Shown here one piece after another: positions 35,327-46,929 of a stretch of DNA of 64,000 bases. The first letter of the stretch is position 1. Every line of letters starts with the position of its first letter. The notes beneath the pieces were generated by a model, which saw only the letters and a program-made list of their open reading frames with translations, searched no databases and was not told where the DNA came from. Location: contig NC_049901.1 of NCBI RefSeq assembly GCF_001411555.2, positions 9,744,681 through 9,808,680 on the forward strand, read 5' to 3'. Made by a program: the position numbers and the translations under genes. This DNA comes from Juglans regia. Lineage: Eukaryota > Streptophyta > Magnoliopsida > Fagales > Juglandaceae.

Positions 35327-35889
35327 AATCACTAGAAATATGATTTTTACGTCTAAAATATTTCCATCGATGCTCAAATCCAAGCTAAAAAATATCATTT
35401 GCGATAAAGTAAAACTCAACACTAAATTTAGTCGCAAATGATATCATACGGCGATTCCAATATTGTATTTTTTTTTACAGCAAAATTTTATATTTTTTTA
35501 TTATTGTAAAAATTATTACAAGAAAAATAATTTTTTTTTGCTACCAATTCTTTTAAGAAAATTTTACTTTGATCGCAAAAAGTTAAGTTTTTGCATTTCA
35601 ATCATTTTTAAAAATTCGTCGTTAAAAATAACGTTTTGTGATCAAATTAAAACTATTGTTACAAATAATATGGATGAAAAAAATTAATTCCGACATCTTG
35701 ATTTCTTCAACGGCAACATTAATTTGTCATTAAATGCTCTATATGATATTTAACTATTTGTGAGGATTATTTAACTATTTACAGTAATGTTATATCACCG
35801 CAAAATATTAATGTTAAAAATAAAATGTCGTAAAATCCTTTTAAAATTTTTTCCTCCTATTTTTCCCCAACTCCCATTCTCTCATGCGA

Positions 35890-36010
35890 AAATTCTATGA
35901 CGTCCACTCGCTGCCGTGACTCGCTGCCGTGCCAGCCCTTCGTCAGAGTCATGCCACGGTCAGTCCGACGCCCCTATCCATGCCGTCAACCTCTACCATG
36001 CCCACCGGTA
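35890..36010 (+). pseudogene. Exon-like GC-rich segment inside the CACTA element
   Basis: From ATG at 35897 an open stretch rich in Pro, Arg and Cys (MTSTRCRDSLPCQP...) runs to a good donor-like CACCG/GTAAGCC near 36007. Its composition contrasts strongly with the AT-rich surroundings. It may be part of a captured host gene or of the element's own degenerate gene. The family is not recognised. Confidence 0.35.
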
Positions 36011-37444
36011 AGCCTAACTCCTCATTTCTCTGTCTCTATATCTCTTTGTCTCTCCCTCTCTTTTACAGTAGCCACACCTTTGATGTTGTCGACAAAAACT
36101 CCACCGCAGCGCCACCGTGACCAGTTGAAAAGGGAATTCCACGATGTCAAGCTGATTGCATGCTACACATCCCTTGCCCTCAAACTCGAGATTTGTTAAC
36201 ATGGACAATAGGTAAACCCTAGACTTTATTAGCTAGAAGTTGAATTTCCGTTTGATTAAAGGAAAATTACAAGCTAAGCGCTGTGAAAAACATACATATC
36301 AAGTTATACTTATGAAAAAATATTGGTACATTCTACCATTGTTCTAAGTTTCTTTTTTGTCGATACCCAGGTCCATATAGGATGCAAATGTATTTCTACT
36401 GAATTATTTTCAAAATCCTCTCCAGGTGCGCATTTTACTGATTTACTTTTTTGGTTGGTTGATTAATAAGTTCATAATATTTTTCTCCAATGATGCGGCA
36501 CATGAAGATAATAGTTTTACCATAAGAAAATAAGTCTTTCTGTTTCTTGCTTTAGATCAAGTGGAGGATTAGTAAACATGCATTATTGAACTCTGTAATT
36601 AAATTTGTAAACGTTTGAGAAGAATTACTAAACTGCTATTATTTTTTTCCTGTTAATTAATATGTTTTCTCTTGTCAGGTTACCAGATAACTTGTATGCA
36701 CTTTTTAATGAGATTACATAACTTACCAAAAAAACAAATCTTTCCTGAATCTCCCAAGCTTTGCAAATTTTTCTTGCGAATGAATATATGGTTCAGATCA
36801 AAGTTTTATTATTTGTGCTTTAGTTTAAGCTCATGTTATTTTTGTTGGAGGAACTTGAAACTCTATTCCAGGATTGTCTAGTGCAGACATCTATACCCAT
36901 GGTAATTTATTTTCACAATTATTTTCTTGGACTCACTCTCTTCTCTACTTAAGAGTGATGTATCACATATGAAAATTAGTTATTAGAGTGATTATCAACC
37001 TTGATTCTTTATCCGTCAAATTCGAATATCCAATGAGGATGGGAGTTTAATTTACTGGTTGAAGTGACAAGCATTAGTTATGCTTGCAACAGTTGCATTA
37101 ATCATTACCGTACTTGGATGTATTTCTAATGGGTTACAATGTGTAAACACTTTTGCGTGTTCTTGTAACTTCAATATGCTTACAAATTCCAAACCCCGTC
37201 TGAATATTGATTAAGTTGAATACTTCATACACCCTAGCTTTCGCTAAAAGATACACTTGTTGCTATTGGTGTCTGTTTGCGTTTTGTAAAATAGATAGTT
37301 GTTTCCATTGTTGATTTATTGACTACTTACACTTTCCTTGGTTTTCTTTCCTTGTATGGAAATGTGGTATTCTCAATGAGTTTCTGAATTGCCTTTCCAC
37401 CTAAGTGGAATAGCATATATGGACTCCCTTTTTATTTTCTGGCA

Positions 37445-37535
37445 GGTTGATAAATTGACACTAGTTTGGGGAAAACCACGGCAGCCATCTTTGGCGCCTA
37501 AGCTGGGCTTTGTTGAGGATCATAAGTTCTATTGA
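37445..37535 (+). pseudogene. Second exon-like segment inside the CACTA element
   Basis: After a CTGGCAG acceptor-like site at about 37440-37446 the frame reads VDKLTLVWGKPRQPSLAPKL, then GFVEDHKFY and a stop. The peptide is well-composed compared with flanking translations. I cannot place it in a family. With the segment at 35.9 kb it suggests captured exons, but no continuous gene can be built. Confidence 0.3.
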
Positions 37536-39238
37536 AAATTGCAACGTATTTTTACCAAGCAGATGTTTATCATTTCATAAAATTTGAATTTGTATCTCTA
37601 AAAATTTGAGGCAGTGGCAGGTGTGTAATGAATACTAATTATTTGTCAAACTTCTATGTTCTTTATGCTTTAGATCACCAACTATGGATGTTTCTTGTTT
37701 ATTGTGCTTGCAGGCAGAACCTATTTTTGCTGATAGATAAAGCTAGAACCTATAGATCATATAGCAAGGTATGCATTATTTGGATCTTCTCTTCTTTTGC
37801 TGTGTTGGGAAAATTGTTTCTTGTTTTTCCTCTTGTTTGGTTTTATATGCTAATTTGTACATGTTTATGCCTTGTATATTAGTCCAACTTATTAAACAAA
37901 TTGTCTTCTAACAAAAATTCTAATCACACTAATATAAGTTCAAACCTTTTACGTTCTTTGAAGATGTGAACGGATATCTTGGTTGATACATGTCGATCAA
38001 TTTTATAGACTAGGCTAAACCTTAGCACAATTGATCTTCTAACACATGAAGTACTGAAAAAGGGGACTAATTTTTAGACTAGGCCATGTATACATATTTA
38101 TGCTATCAAGTGTTTTATGCTTCCTGAGTTTAGATGAACATTTAATGTACATGTTTCTTGCCTTACTCCTTTCATTTCCTCTGATATCTTTAGCATTTTT
38201 GTGTTACAATGATTTGAGAATAACATCGAATATTTTTGCAAGAGCCCGATACAAAGATTTATGCTAATATGTTGTACTTGATAATATATGCTTACAGGTT
38301 TTGTACTTTGATGTGCCATAAAAAGTCTAAAGTTGCACATTTAGAATATAATGTAATTGCTTTATGGATTGTAATTTAATGTATATAAGAGTTTTTATGG
38401 ATTGTACTATAATGTAATTGTTTAGAATATAAAGCAAGTGCTTTGTGTAATTGCTTTATGGATTATAATTTAATGTAAAATGTGTACTGTTTTAATGTAT
38501 TTTTTTCAATACTATTTTTTTAAAATTTTGTAACATACTATTTCTGGCAATATATGTTCGTTGGAAATATTTTTTTTTGTCACAAATACTTATTTAAGTC
38601 AATCTTAATCGAATAAGTATTTGCAAACAAAACAAATTTGTGCGACCTTCACGACGGAACATATTTTTTGTGGCGATATAATCTTCGCTTAAAATTATTT
38701 GCAACTAAAAATCGTATTATAAAGGACCTTTTCTGGGGAGAAAAAATCATCGGGAAAAATTCTACCGGCAATAATTAACCATGGTTGGTGATTTTTTGGG
38801 ACAACATTTGAGACAACTTGCAGCAATATAGATTGCCGCAAATGGCGTCAACCAATTTCATCGTAAATGTACACATTTTTGCGATTATATTTCAATTCGA
38901 TGTGAAATGCTTTTTGGGATTCATAATTACCAACCATCTTGTGTCGATTCTTAAGTGATACTAAAAAATAATTGTGACACTGACCATTCTCTTTGTGAAG
39001 CTTTTAGGGGACGCAAAAAACTATTTTTCTTTTAGTGAATTTAAGATTCGTATGCATGCAGCCAAAAGACATGGACCAGATAGTCACGTGGAGTCACCGA
39101 TACAAGTCCATGTACTACGTTCGTATCATATATAATTGTCATTCCCATGCAGCGAAAGCACTAGGAAACGCACATTCACGTGAAGCGCCGATACAGAAAC
39201 CGATCAGGCCGCCAGGGGTGTGTGTGAGACTGGGAAAT

Positions 39239-39240
39239 AA

Positions 39241-39282
<42 letters not shown>

Positions 39283-39297
39283 AGAGAGAGAGAGAGA
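39239..39297 (+). repeat. Compound (AT)n-(GA)n microsatellite
   Basis: An AT dinucleotide tract from about 39240 to 39280 is followed by GGGAGAGAGAGAGAGAGA. It sits just outside the CACTA element, downstream of the hybrid proline-rich protein gene. Confidence 0.9.
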
Positions 39298-39703
39298 TCA
39301 TGAGGTTCTCATTAACTATACGAAATTAAACAAGTTCATTCATAATACGTACGTACATGAACTACTACTGCATGCGTATAAAACATGCAACACTATTGTC
39401 CGGCCCACTAAAACATTTATTCCCACAGTATATCATTTTGATGCAGATGGACGTACGGAACATTAACATACAAATTCTGTAAAAAGTACATCGATCTAAT
39501 TCCTTTTTATTTTCCTTCCACGACACATATTCCTGCAAGCATCAAACAAAACAGTACTATTAGTCGTTACATTTATTGACATGATTTTCATTTATAGATC
39601 CCAAATAATCTAGTTAGAAAGCAGAAGAATTAACATCAAACCAAGTAAAACAAAAAACTAACTCAAAGAAAAAAGAAAAAGAAAAATTGGAGTACCAGCC
39701 TAA

Positions 39704-40363
39704 TTATGCGGGACATTTAAACCCTGGCGGTGGAGTTTTGCCACAATCAACGAGGAGCTGAAGAGCGATGGGAATTATGATATTGAGATTCAGAAGCTTA
39801 GCCTTAATGGTGGTGCAGAGGCATACAGCGGCATCCAAGTCCAACAGTCCTTGCAGCACTGGACAGCATGTGTCCTTAGCACTACTGCCAATCCCTACGT
39901 GCACAAGGCCGCCTAATACGTCCACGCATGCACCTAGCTTCAGAGCGTCAATGGGGCATGTTTGGGGTGCTGGTGGAGTCGGCGATGGCAGAGCATGAGG
40001 TGGGGGAGGAGGGCATGGCTTTTCTGTTGGGGGAGGCTTCGGCACTACTGGTACTGGTGGGTAAACAATGGGAGGTTTGGGAATAACAGGAGGCTTCACA
40101 ACGGGAGGTTTGGGGACATAGGGAGGGTAAACAGGAGGCTTGGGTATTACTGGAGGTTTAGGTATGTGGGGGGGCTTTACCACTGGAGGCCGAGTCTTTG
40201 GTGGGAGAGGATGATGAAAGGGTGGCTTTATGTGGGGAGGGTGTTTAGGTGGGAGTTTTGGGGGATATTTTGGAGGAGGACAGTAGGGTAAAGCAACAGA
40301 AGTGAGCAAATTAGCAGCCAAGTTTAGTAGTAGAAAGAGAGAAGCCAGGGCATATTTCCCCAT
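39704..40363 (-). CDS. Hybrid proline-rich protein (HyPRP) with eight-cysteine LTP-like domain
   Basis: A single exon of 219 residues from the ATG at 40363 (MGKYALASLF). The four codons upstream begin with TTG, so that frame extension is not a start. Residues 1-25 are a signal peptide. Residues ~26-125 are a repetitive Pro-rich wall-type region with PPK, KPPV, IPKPP and PPHIK units. The C-terminal ~85 residues carry the eight-cysteine motif in order: CPIDALKLGACVDVL, DTCCPVL, AVCLCTTI, VDCGK and FKCPA. This is the hydrophobic-seed/DC2.15 type domain. Such proteins are secreted to the cell wall or plasma-membrane interface and are implicated in wall structure, long-range defence signalling or cold tolerance. 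A TATA box lies ~85 bp upstream. Confidence 0.93.
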   Translation of the reverse strand: MGKYALASLFLLLNLAANLLTSVALPYCPPPKYPPKLPPKHPPHIKPPFHHPLPPKTRPPVVKPPHIPKPPVIPKPPVYPPYVPKPPVVKPPVIPKPPIVYPPVPVVPKPPPTEKPCPPPPPHALPSPTPPAPQTCPIDALKLGACVDVLGGLVHVGIGSSAKDTCCPVLQGLLDLDAAVCLCTTIKAKLLNLNIIIPIALQLLVDCGKTPPPGFKCPA

Positions 40364-40448
40364 CTTCTTCAACAAACTATACTACTACTCGGGGATGTGT
40401 TGGAGTATTCAGTACTGAATGAAGCTACCATTTGATGCTTCTGCCTTC

Positions 40449-40453
40449 TTATA
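40449..40453 (-). promoter_or_regulatory. TATA box of the HyPRP gene
   Basis: The minus strand reads GTCTATAAGAAGGCAG at about 40445-40458, about 86-90 bases before the ATG. This predicts a start of transcription near 40420 and a leader of roughly 55 bases. Confidence 0.6.
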
Positions 40454-40519
40454 GACGTACATGAGCGATCAATCATAGAGTCAAGTCATGTTTTTTTCCT
40501 TGAAAATATTAATGGATTT

Positions 40520-41620
40520 TCATTCTTTTTTGTGAGGGGGGGTTTCCTTGTTGCTCTCTAGAGGGCCACCACGTTGTATTCTTTCTTGGATAGTCAATGA
40601 TCGATCAAGTTGCAAGCTTTTGGAACAAGCTTTTTTATGCAGACGTACAGAATTTGACACTTTCCATGAGAACGCGGTTTTGTAATAGAGGCAAAGCCAC
40701 ATGACTTTGACACTCTTTTCCCTGATTTTTTTGGTACGTGCTAAATACATGATTTTGACACTTACTCTAAAAACGAATCTTTTTATTTTTTTCATACTAT
40801 AAAATAACTCGATGAGACGACAAAACATCTCCCAGATTTTACAAATCGGATAGATAAGGAGAGCTTTTTTTTATTTGAATCGACCAGTCGACTCCTCCTT
40901 CCCCTGGTGAAGATGTCGGCCACCAAACCAATAATTTAGAAGCTGTAACTAATTAGGATTTTCGACCTTATCTGCATATATGATATTTGGATTTCGAATT
41001 AAGCTATCTAGCAAGCCAGCCACTGCATGCATGTGTTAATGTGTACGTATTACCAGCTTGAATGCACATATATACATTTCTTTCTTTAAAAAGAACATAA
41101 ACGTACGGTTAGAAGTGTTACCATTTGTGAAAAAATAATCATATATACAAATTCAAAATATACGATCGATTTTATAAAAAATAAATAAATAACTTCTACG
41201 GAAAAAAGTACGAAGAATTCAAAGTTTTTGGTGGGGCTCACTCTTATCTTATGAAAGGTATGTGCATTCGGAACTTATCATTACTCTTTGTGAGATTGAT
41301 TGTCGGCTATAAATATGTACAAAATATCTTTTCTTTCTTTTTTTTTTTCTTTTTTTGGGTTCACACGTACTTTTATGCCTAGTATGTAGAGTAAAAACCA
41401 AGCATGATCATAGGTGCATGCAGAGGCTAGGAATCATCCGTTTTAGAGGTCTGTCCCAAATGATCAATGACCAGTGGGAAAAAGGACGTGGGCCTCACAT
41501 ATTAAAAAAAATTTTGAATTAAAATATGTTTAATCATTTATATTTAGATATTAAATTTAATTTAAAATTAAATTAAACTGGGATAATATCAATTCAGTTT
41601 AAGTTTCAAATGGGACCTTA
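40520..41620. other. Intergenic DNA upstream of the HyPRP gene
   Basis: No gene recognised. Contains a pyrimidine tract CTTTCTTTTTTTTTTCTTTT near 41333-41353. Open frames on the minus strand (40520-40828) have no family features. Confidence 0.5.
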
Positions 41621-41790
41621 GGGCTTGTTTAGAAATAGATCTTAATCTAAAATTCTAATTTCATATCATCTCATTTCATTCTATCTCATTTTCAGACATA
41701 ATTTAAATACAAAATTTTTAAACTAATCTTTATAATTTTTTCAAACTAATCATTATAACTATCTTAAACTTTTAAACAAAAAATAAAATG
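41620..41790. mobile_element. Degenerate MITE, TTTGGAT/GAGATGAG family
   Basis: It begins AGGGCTTGTTTAGAAATAGA, then has TCATATCATCTCATTTCATT and CTATCTCATTTTC, with an AT-rich continuation. The right terminus is not recognisable, so this copy is truncated or overwritten by the adjoining AT-rich repeat at 41.8 kb. Confidence 0.5.
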
Positions 41791-41794
41791 AAAA

Positions 41795-42150
41795 TGTTAG
41801 TTGAGCCTATAAAAGTGATCGATAAAAGTGACCGATTGACTTTTTATTTTATTTTTACTTAATGATTAAGAAATGAAATATTAATAAATTGGTATTTTTT
41901 TAAAATGTTTAAAAATATATAAAAAAAATGATTAAAGAAAAAGAAGAAAAAAAATAAAAAAGTGTATTTACACTTGTTGGTTGAAATCTTCAGCTGAAGT
42001 ATTGATTCGCACTATCCAAAATAAAAATTAATTTATTTTTTTAAAATTTATAAATAAAAATAATGTTATAAAATTATATTTTAATAATATTTTAATTTTA
42101 TAATATTTTTTATTTAAATTTAAAAAATTTTTGACCAGCGGTCAAATTGA
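41795..42150. repeat. AT-rich repeat sharing arms with the foldback MITE
   Basis: TTTTTACTTAATGATTAAGA and AATTGGTATTTTTTTTAAAA match segments at about 34.86 kb and the arms of the element at 31.8 kb. The ends are not defined. A central balanced stretch (41970-42020) separates two AT-rich blocks. It is probably another non-autonomous element. Confidence 0.35.
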
Positions 42151-42789
42151 GTGGGCAAAATGGGGAGGCAAAGTAGCCTTTTTCTTAACAAATATATAAA
42201 CATAGCGATAAATACTCAGATAATGGTTCTGCCCATACATATAAACCATAGAAACAACTAGCTGGTCCCCAAAATGCTGATAAACAAAGGCGAAAAAAAG
42301 TCTAGCATATAAGTCACTAAAAGTCTTTGGAGATAAGGGTTAAAAAGAATATAATATAAATAATTAAATTTATATTTTTTAATTTTAAAACTTTTTAGAT
42401 AAATAATAATTTCAAATAACATTAGAGTAAAAGTCTTGAATTCGAATTATGACTCTCCACTCTACTTCATTTAATTAAATATTTCACATATTAGATCTAC
42501 TCATTGAGATGAGAGTCTAGTTCATACGTAAGGTTTTTAATTTAAACTTTTAAGATAAGTGATGATTTCATAATAAGAATAAGAGTTAATTTAAGTTATT
42601 TAAATTTATAAAGTACTTAATTGAGGTTATTTTGGGATATATGTACATACAACACAGTACTTGGTATTCTCATGAGTTGTTTTCCCCTTTCACGAGCACG
42701 TCTCTATATATAGATCCAATATGCATGTGATGGTTTGGTCATCTCTCTCTTGGATGTCCATTTTATGGAGACTATTAAGTTTAATTTTT

Positions 42790-43290
42790 TATGTCTTGGA
42801 AATTTTAGTTGGATAGAGTTAGTCATATTTTTCATGAAAGAAATGTTTTGGCAGATTTTCTTGCCAAGTGGGGAGCTGATGGTTTAAATTCAAATTGGTC
42901 TAATGATAATGATACGTTGTCCAGAAAGTTAAGAGATCTTCTTCGTATAGACATAATTGGTATTCTTTACTTGCATATCTCGTAGTGTTCTTCCTAATAA
43001 GATGCTTTTGGTTTATTTGCTTTGTTACTCTTAATTGCATATGCCTTTTTCTTGCAGATTTTTATTTGTTTTTGTTTTGGGTCCGTTCTCTCCTTTGTCT
43101 AGATTTGGTTTTGTGTTTACCTGAAATTCATTAGTATTTTGTATTTTGGTTGGGTGTTTTAGATTTTTGATGCTTGGATTTTGGCCTTTTATTATTTGTA
43201 TCCCCCAGGTGTTTGGTTGTAATCATGGTTTTCCTCCGTCACAAGTGAGAACATTCAATAAAATTGGAGTACTGTATTTTTTTTTTTTTT
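42790..43290 (+). mobile_element. LINE fragment: RNase H C-terminus plus 3'UTR
   Basis: In one plus-strand frame the sequence encodes LDRVSHIFHERNVLADFLAK, then WGADGLNSNW and a stop near 42985. This is the C-terminal end of the RNase H domain of plant L1-type elements (the H..REGN..AD.LAK motif). A GT-rich 3'UTR follows, ending ATTCAATAAAATTGGAGTAC and a T-rich run at about 43278-43292. Everything 5' of this is missing, as expected of a 5'-truncated insertion. Confidence 0.7.
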
Positions 43291-43299
43291 TTAAAGTAT

Positions 43300-45050
43300 C
43301 TTACTAACTAGATGATTCGTGTGCATGGCCTAGTTTCTCACTTATATTTTATAGCATTTTCAAATTAATTATAAATTTGGTAAATCTTGGAATTATTTCT
43401 TATGTTTATTGTTTATAGTTTTTTTATAATGCATACTCATTTGCACCTTTCTCTGCAGTATAGGTTTGATCTGTATATTCACTTAACAACAATATTGTTA
43501 TTCATGTCAATTAATTCTAAATATAATTTGTTAAATGTACTCGTTTTGATATGCTGGTCATGAAGGCCCATTTTTGAGTTAAGATTGAGCATATGTATTT
43601 ATTTCCTATATTTAATAATATTCTCCTAATTATTAAAATCTCGACTCTTATATCATTGTAAAACGATTATTGACTAGTTCTTGTAAGAATATATTACACC
43701 GACAAGAAGGTATGCTTAATAAGACATATATACCCGATCAAATTTATTCAAGCCCAACGTGGTATATATTGAGTAGGGTTGAAAGAAGAAGAAAAAAAAA
43801 AAAAACTTGTAAATCGACCATGAATTGGATTGAACCGGTTCGATTCGGATCAATACCAGTTCGATCGGTTTCAATTCTTAAAAATTGAAGTCAATTAAAA
43901 ATCGATTCAATTCTAAATTTTATGAAAATCGAATGGGAGCAGATCAAACTGAAATATATGTATATTAATTTTTTTATATTATATATATAAATTATATGTT
44001 ATATATTATACATATTATAAAATTAATATAATATAATATAAAATTTTAATCTTTATCAATAAACTTGCTTTATTGGGTTAAATCATGTATTATATTATTG
44101 GTTTATATTTATTTAATTGTAATTTTTAAGCCAAGTAGTTGGTAAACACGTTATATTATAATTGTTTTTATATATTTTGGAGTTTGACCTCTTACTTTTG
44201 TGGTTGTATTTGTAATCGTTTGATTTTCTTCTCTTTTTTTTTTTCAGATTTAATTTGTTTGTGTTGACAAATTGATTTTAGCCTTTATTTGGTTATAATT
44301 TATATGCATATTAATTTTAGGTTTTTAACCCTTAACAATATTGTTATGTACATTTTTTAATAGGTTTTTTCCCCGTATGTAATAGTTTCGTGTGAATTGA
44401 GAACCTTAATCATTTGACTAGAGAGGTTTCAAGTGTGCTGGGTAGTCATATTGTTATCGAAGTTTCTGAAATCCTCCTAAAATAAATTGTAAATTTAATT
44501 TAAAAAATAAATTTTAATATTTAAATTTTATAAATTAAATCTTACTATTTAAGTGATATAGATGCTTTTACATTAATTTAAAAATAAAAATAACTCAAAT
44601 AAAGTACAACACTTTATTAAATGGAAAAGGCGGGGTAAAATTGTCCAATACGACTTTGGGTCCTTAAATTGCATTATTTGAAAAACATTTTATCAAATAT
44701 AATAAGCGTGACATAAATATTGTTGCCGAAAATACATATCTAGATGATGATCAATCCTCCAAGAAGTTTCTAAAGAGTAATGGTATATATTACATTCTCA
44801 TCCCACTTTCATTTTACTATGTAATATGTGATATATTTATCACTATTAGATGATAAAGAATATTCATCCAATAAAAAATATTTAATTGTAATAAATATAC
44901 CACATTTTACATAATAAGATGAAAGTAAGATGTTAGTGTGGTATATAGATTTTTTCGTTTACTAAATTATAAATGCACAAAGTCTTTCAGAACAAGCACA
45001 AATTATAGCAAACGTTTCAAATGGTTACAGAAAAGAAAACCTGCGAACTA
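43300..45050. other. AT-rich intergenic DNA with CCGGTTCGAT motifs
   Basis: No gene recognised. Around 43826-43875, GAACCGGTTCGATTCGG and GTTCGATCGGTTTC resemble the oligomer-rich subtermini of the hAT elements. A TAGGGTTG sequence at about 43774 could be a left end, but no right end was found. The remainder is AT-rich. Confidence 0.4.
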
Positions 45051-45179
45051 TCACTCTCCTTTTTTTTGGTTTTTTTTTTTTTTTTTGTTTTGAAAACATT
45101 CCTCATTCATTCATATATCTATAAACTCAATACAATTTTTGTCTTTCTGTAAACTAGCTAATACAAAAATTGGTGCCTC

Positions 45180-46205
45180 TTCAATCCACATCATCTCCTC
45201 CTTTGTTTGTAAAGCAGCCTTTGCTAGATTGTGTGCTACTACATTTGTGTTTCTATGAGAATATTGAACCTTCCAACCATGTCAGTCTTGAAGGATCATC
45301 TTCAGCTCCTCGATGATACTACCAAAATAAGAAAACCTTGCATTTGCTTCATTCACTGCATTAATAATGACCTGGGCATCACTTTCAAATATTACTTTGT
45401 CAAAGTTGAGGTCCATGAATAAATCCAATGCTTTTCTCAAAGCATAACACTCTGCTATAGCTGGTAGATCAACATTTGGTCTCTGATCATTGCAAGCAGC
45501 TATGACCCCTCCCTCTTCATTTATGATAATTACACATATTCCCATCTTCTTAGTTTTTGCATCCAAGACAACATCCCAATTGGCTTTAACATAGCTCTGC
45601 TCAAGTGATTTCCATTGTTTCTCACCACCTACAACTCTGGTAGTTCCTTCCTGTCCCTTTGATGAAGGCTAAGCTAGTTTAAATTCACACAAGCCTTCCT
45701 TAGCTGATCTGATAACATTGCTTGGACTGAAGAATTTCTTTTCAAAGATGTACATATTTCTTCTGATCCACAAGCTTCTCATAATAGCCACCATCTCTTC
45801 CATCTTAGACTTTAAAAGCTTATGTGACATCTTCTCCCACAAACTCAATAAGTCTTCTTTTGCTATACTCCATTTCTGCAGAGTTTTTAAATGCATAGTC
45901 TAAACATCATTTGCAGCAGGACAATGCCATAAAACGTGCATCACAGATTCATCCTCTTGAAGACAAATATGACACTTTGGTTCTTCAATTACTTCCCTTA
46001 GAAATAAGTTCCTCCTTGTAGCTAGCAACTCATTACTTGGCTTCCACATAAACATTTTCAACTTTCCAGGTAAATTCAAACTCCATAAATGTTTCCATTT
46101 GCTGTCTGAAACTGCTCCTCCTGAGGATTCCCATTGTACAACCTTTGTTCTTTCTTGTTCCAAAAAATAAGCACTGTCAGCAGGTTTAAAGTAAAGACAA
46201 CACAC
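45180..46205 (-). pseudogene. LINE zf-RVT and RNase H relic
   Basis: 46205-45900 encodes the zinc-binding reverse-transcriptase tail (LNLPGKLKMFMWK, CHICLQEDESVMHVLWHC). 45566-45282 encodes an RNase H domain (GICVIIINEEGGVIAA, AECYALRKALDLFM, VIFESDAQVIINAV) that continues past a stop towards 45200 with HRNTNVVAHNLAKAAL. A stop and frameshift separate the two. Confidence 0.8.
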
Positions 46206-46400
46206 AAAATTCTCATCTTATCTCTTTATTACAATTTTTTCAAATTTCTACAGAAAATATAATAAACAATTCAATTTTTTAAAATATCAATTCAACTTTT
46301 TCAAATTACAAAACAATATTAATATTAAAAAATAATATTTTAAACTTTCATCTAAAACTCAAAATTCTCATCTCATTTCCCAAGCTTGTACAAGCCTTTA
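46205..46400. mobile_element. MITE inserted in the LINE
   Basis: AAAATTCTCATCTTATCTC, AAAATATAATAAACAATTCAA, CAACTTTTTCAAATTAC and AATTCTCATCTCATTTCCC are the family hallmarks. LINE coding sequence resumes on both sides: the zf-RVT part to the left, and DKLIWGPSNKG to the right. The insertion therefore post-dates the LINE. The terminal TTTGGAT words are not conserved in this copy. Confidence 0.65.
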
Positions 46401-46929
46401 TTTGAAGGGCCTCATATCAACTTGTCCTCAATATCCCTTCTGCTTAAAGGAATGCAACATATTTGATCAGCTTCCTCTTTTATAAAAATAGTTTTAATTA
46501 GGACCTCGTTCCACTCCTTTATATTTTCAACCATGAGCTCACTAACCTTAGCATTATCATCCAGTATAGCCATTGGAGAATGTACACAAAAGGAAGATGG
46601 AATAGATAACCATTTTTTGCCCCAAATTTTGATCTTGCTGTCATTTCCCACTCTTCACCTTATCTCTCTTTAAGCAGCCCCAATGAACTCCACACACTTC
46701 TCCATATCAATGAAGGTGTATGGCCCAATTTTTCCTCCATCAATGAGGTATTTCTGAAATACTTTTCCTTATAGATCTAAGCAGTTAAGGAAGATGGGTT
46801 CTGCAAAATCCTTCAGCTTTGTTTTGCCAACAAAGCTGAGTTGAACATCTCCAAGTCTCTAAATCCCAATCCTCCATTGCCTTTTGATAGCCCTAGTTTT
46901 TTCCAGCTCCTCCATTGGATACAACTTTC

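Larger units (their letters stand above)
35330..39037. mobile_element. Non-autonomous CACTA (En/Spm-like) element, 3.7 kb
   Basis: The left terminus is CACTAGAAATATGATTTTTA followed by CGTC. The right terminus reverse-complements to CACTAAAAGAAAAATAGTTT followed by TTTTGCGTC. The 3-bp duplication AAT flanks both sides (35327-35329 and 39038-39040), as expected for CACTA elements. Subterminal zones contain repeated TTTGCGA/TCGCAAA words (for example 35397, 35434, 38839 and 38880), likely transposase binding sites. The interior shows no transposase but has exon-like GC-rich islands. Calls inside are listed separately. Confidence 0.82.

Noticed and set aside
36672..38340. Small open frames inside the CACTA element
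   Set aside because: They are short and AT-driven, with no recognisable transposase or host domain. Only two exon-like islands were kept, at low confidence.
39962..40291. Trp/Arg-rich open frame opposite the proline-rich gene
   Set aside because: It is the complement of the CCN-rich proline codons and has no independent support.
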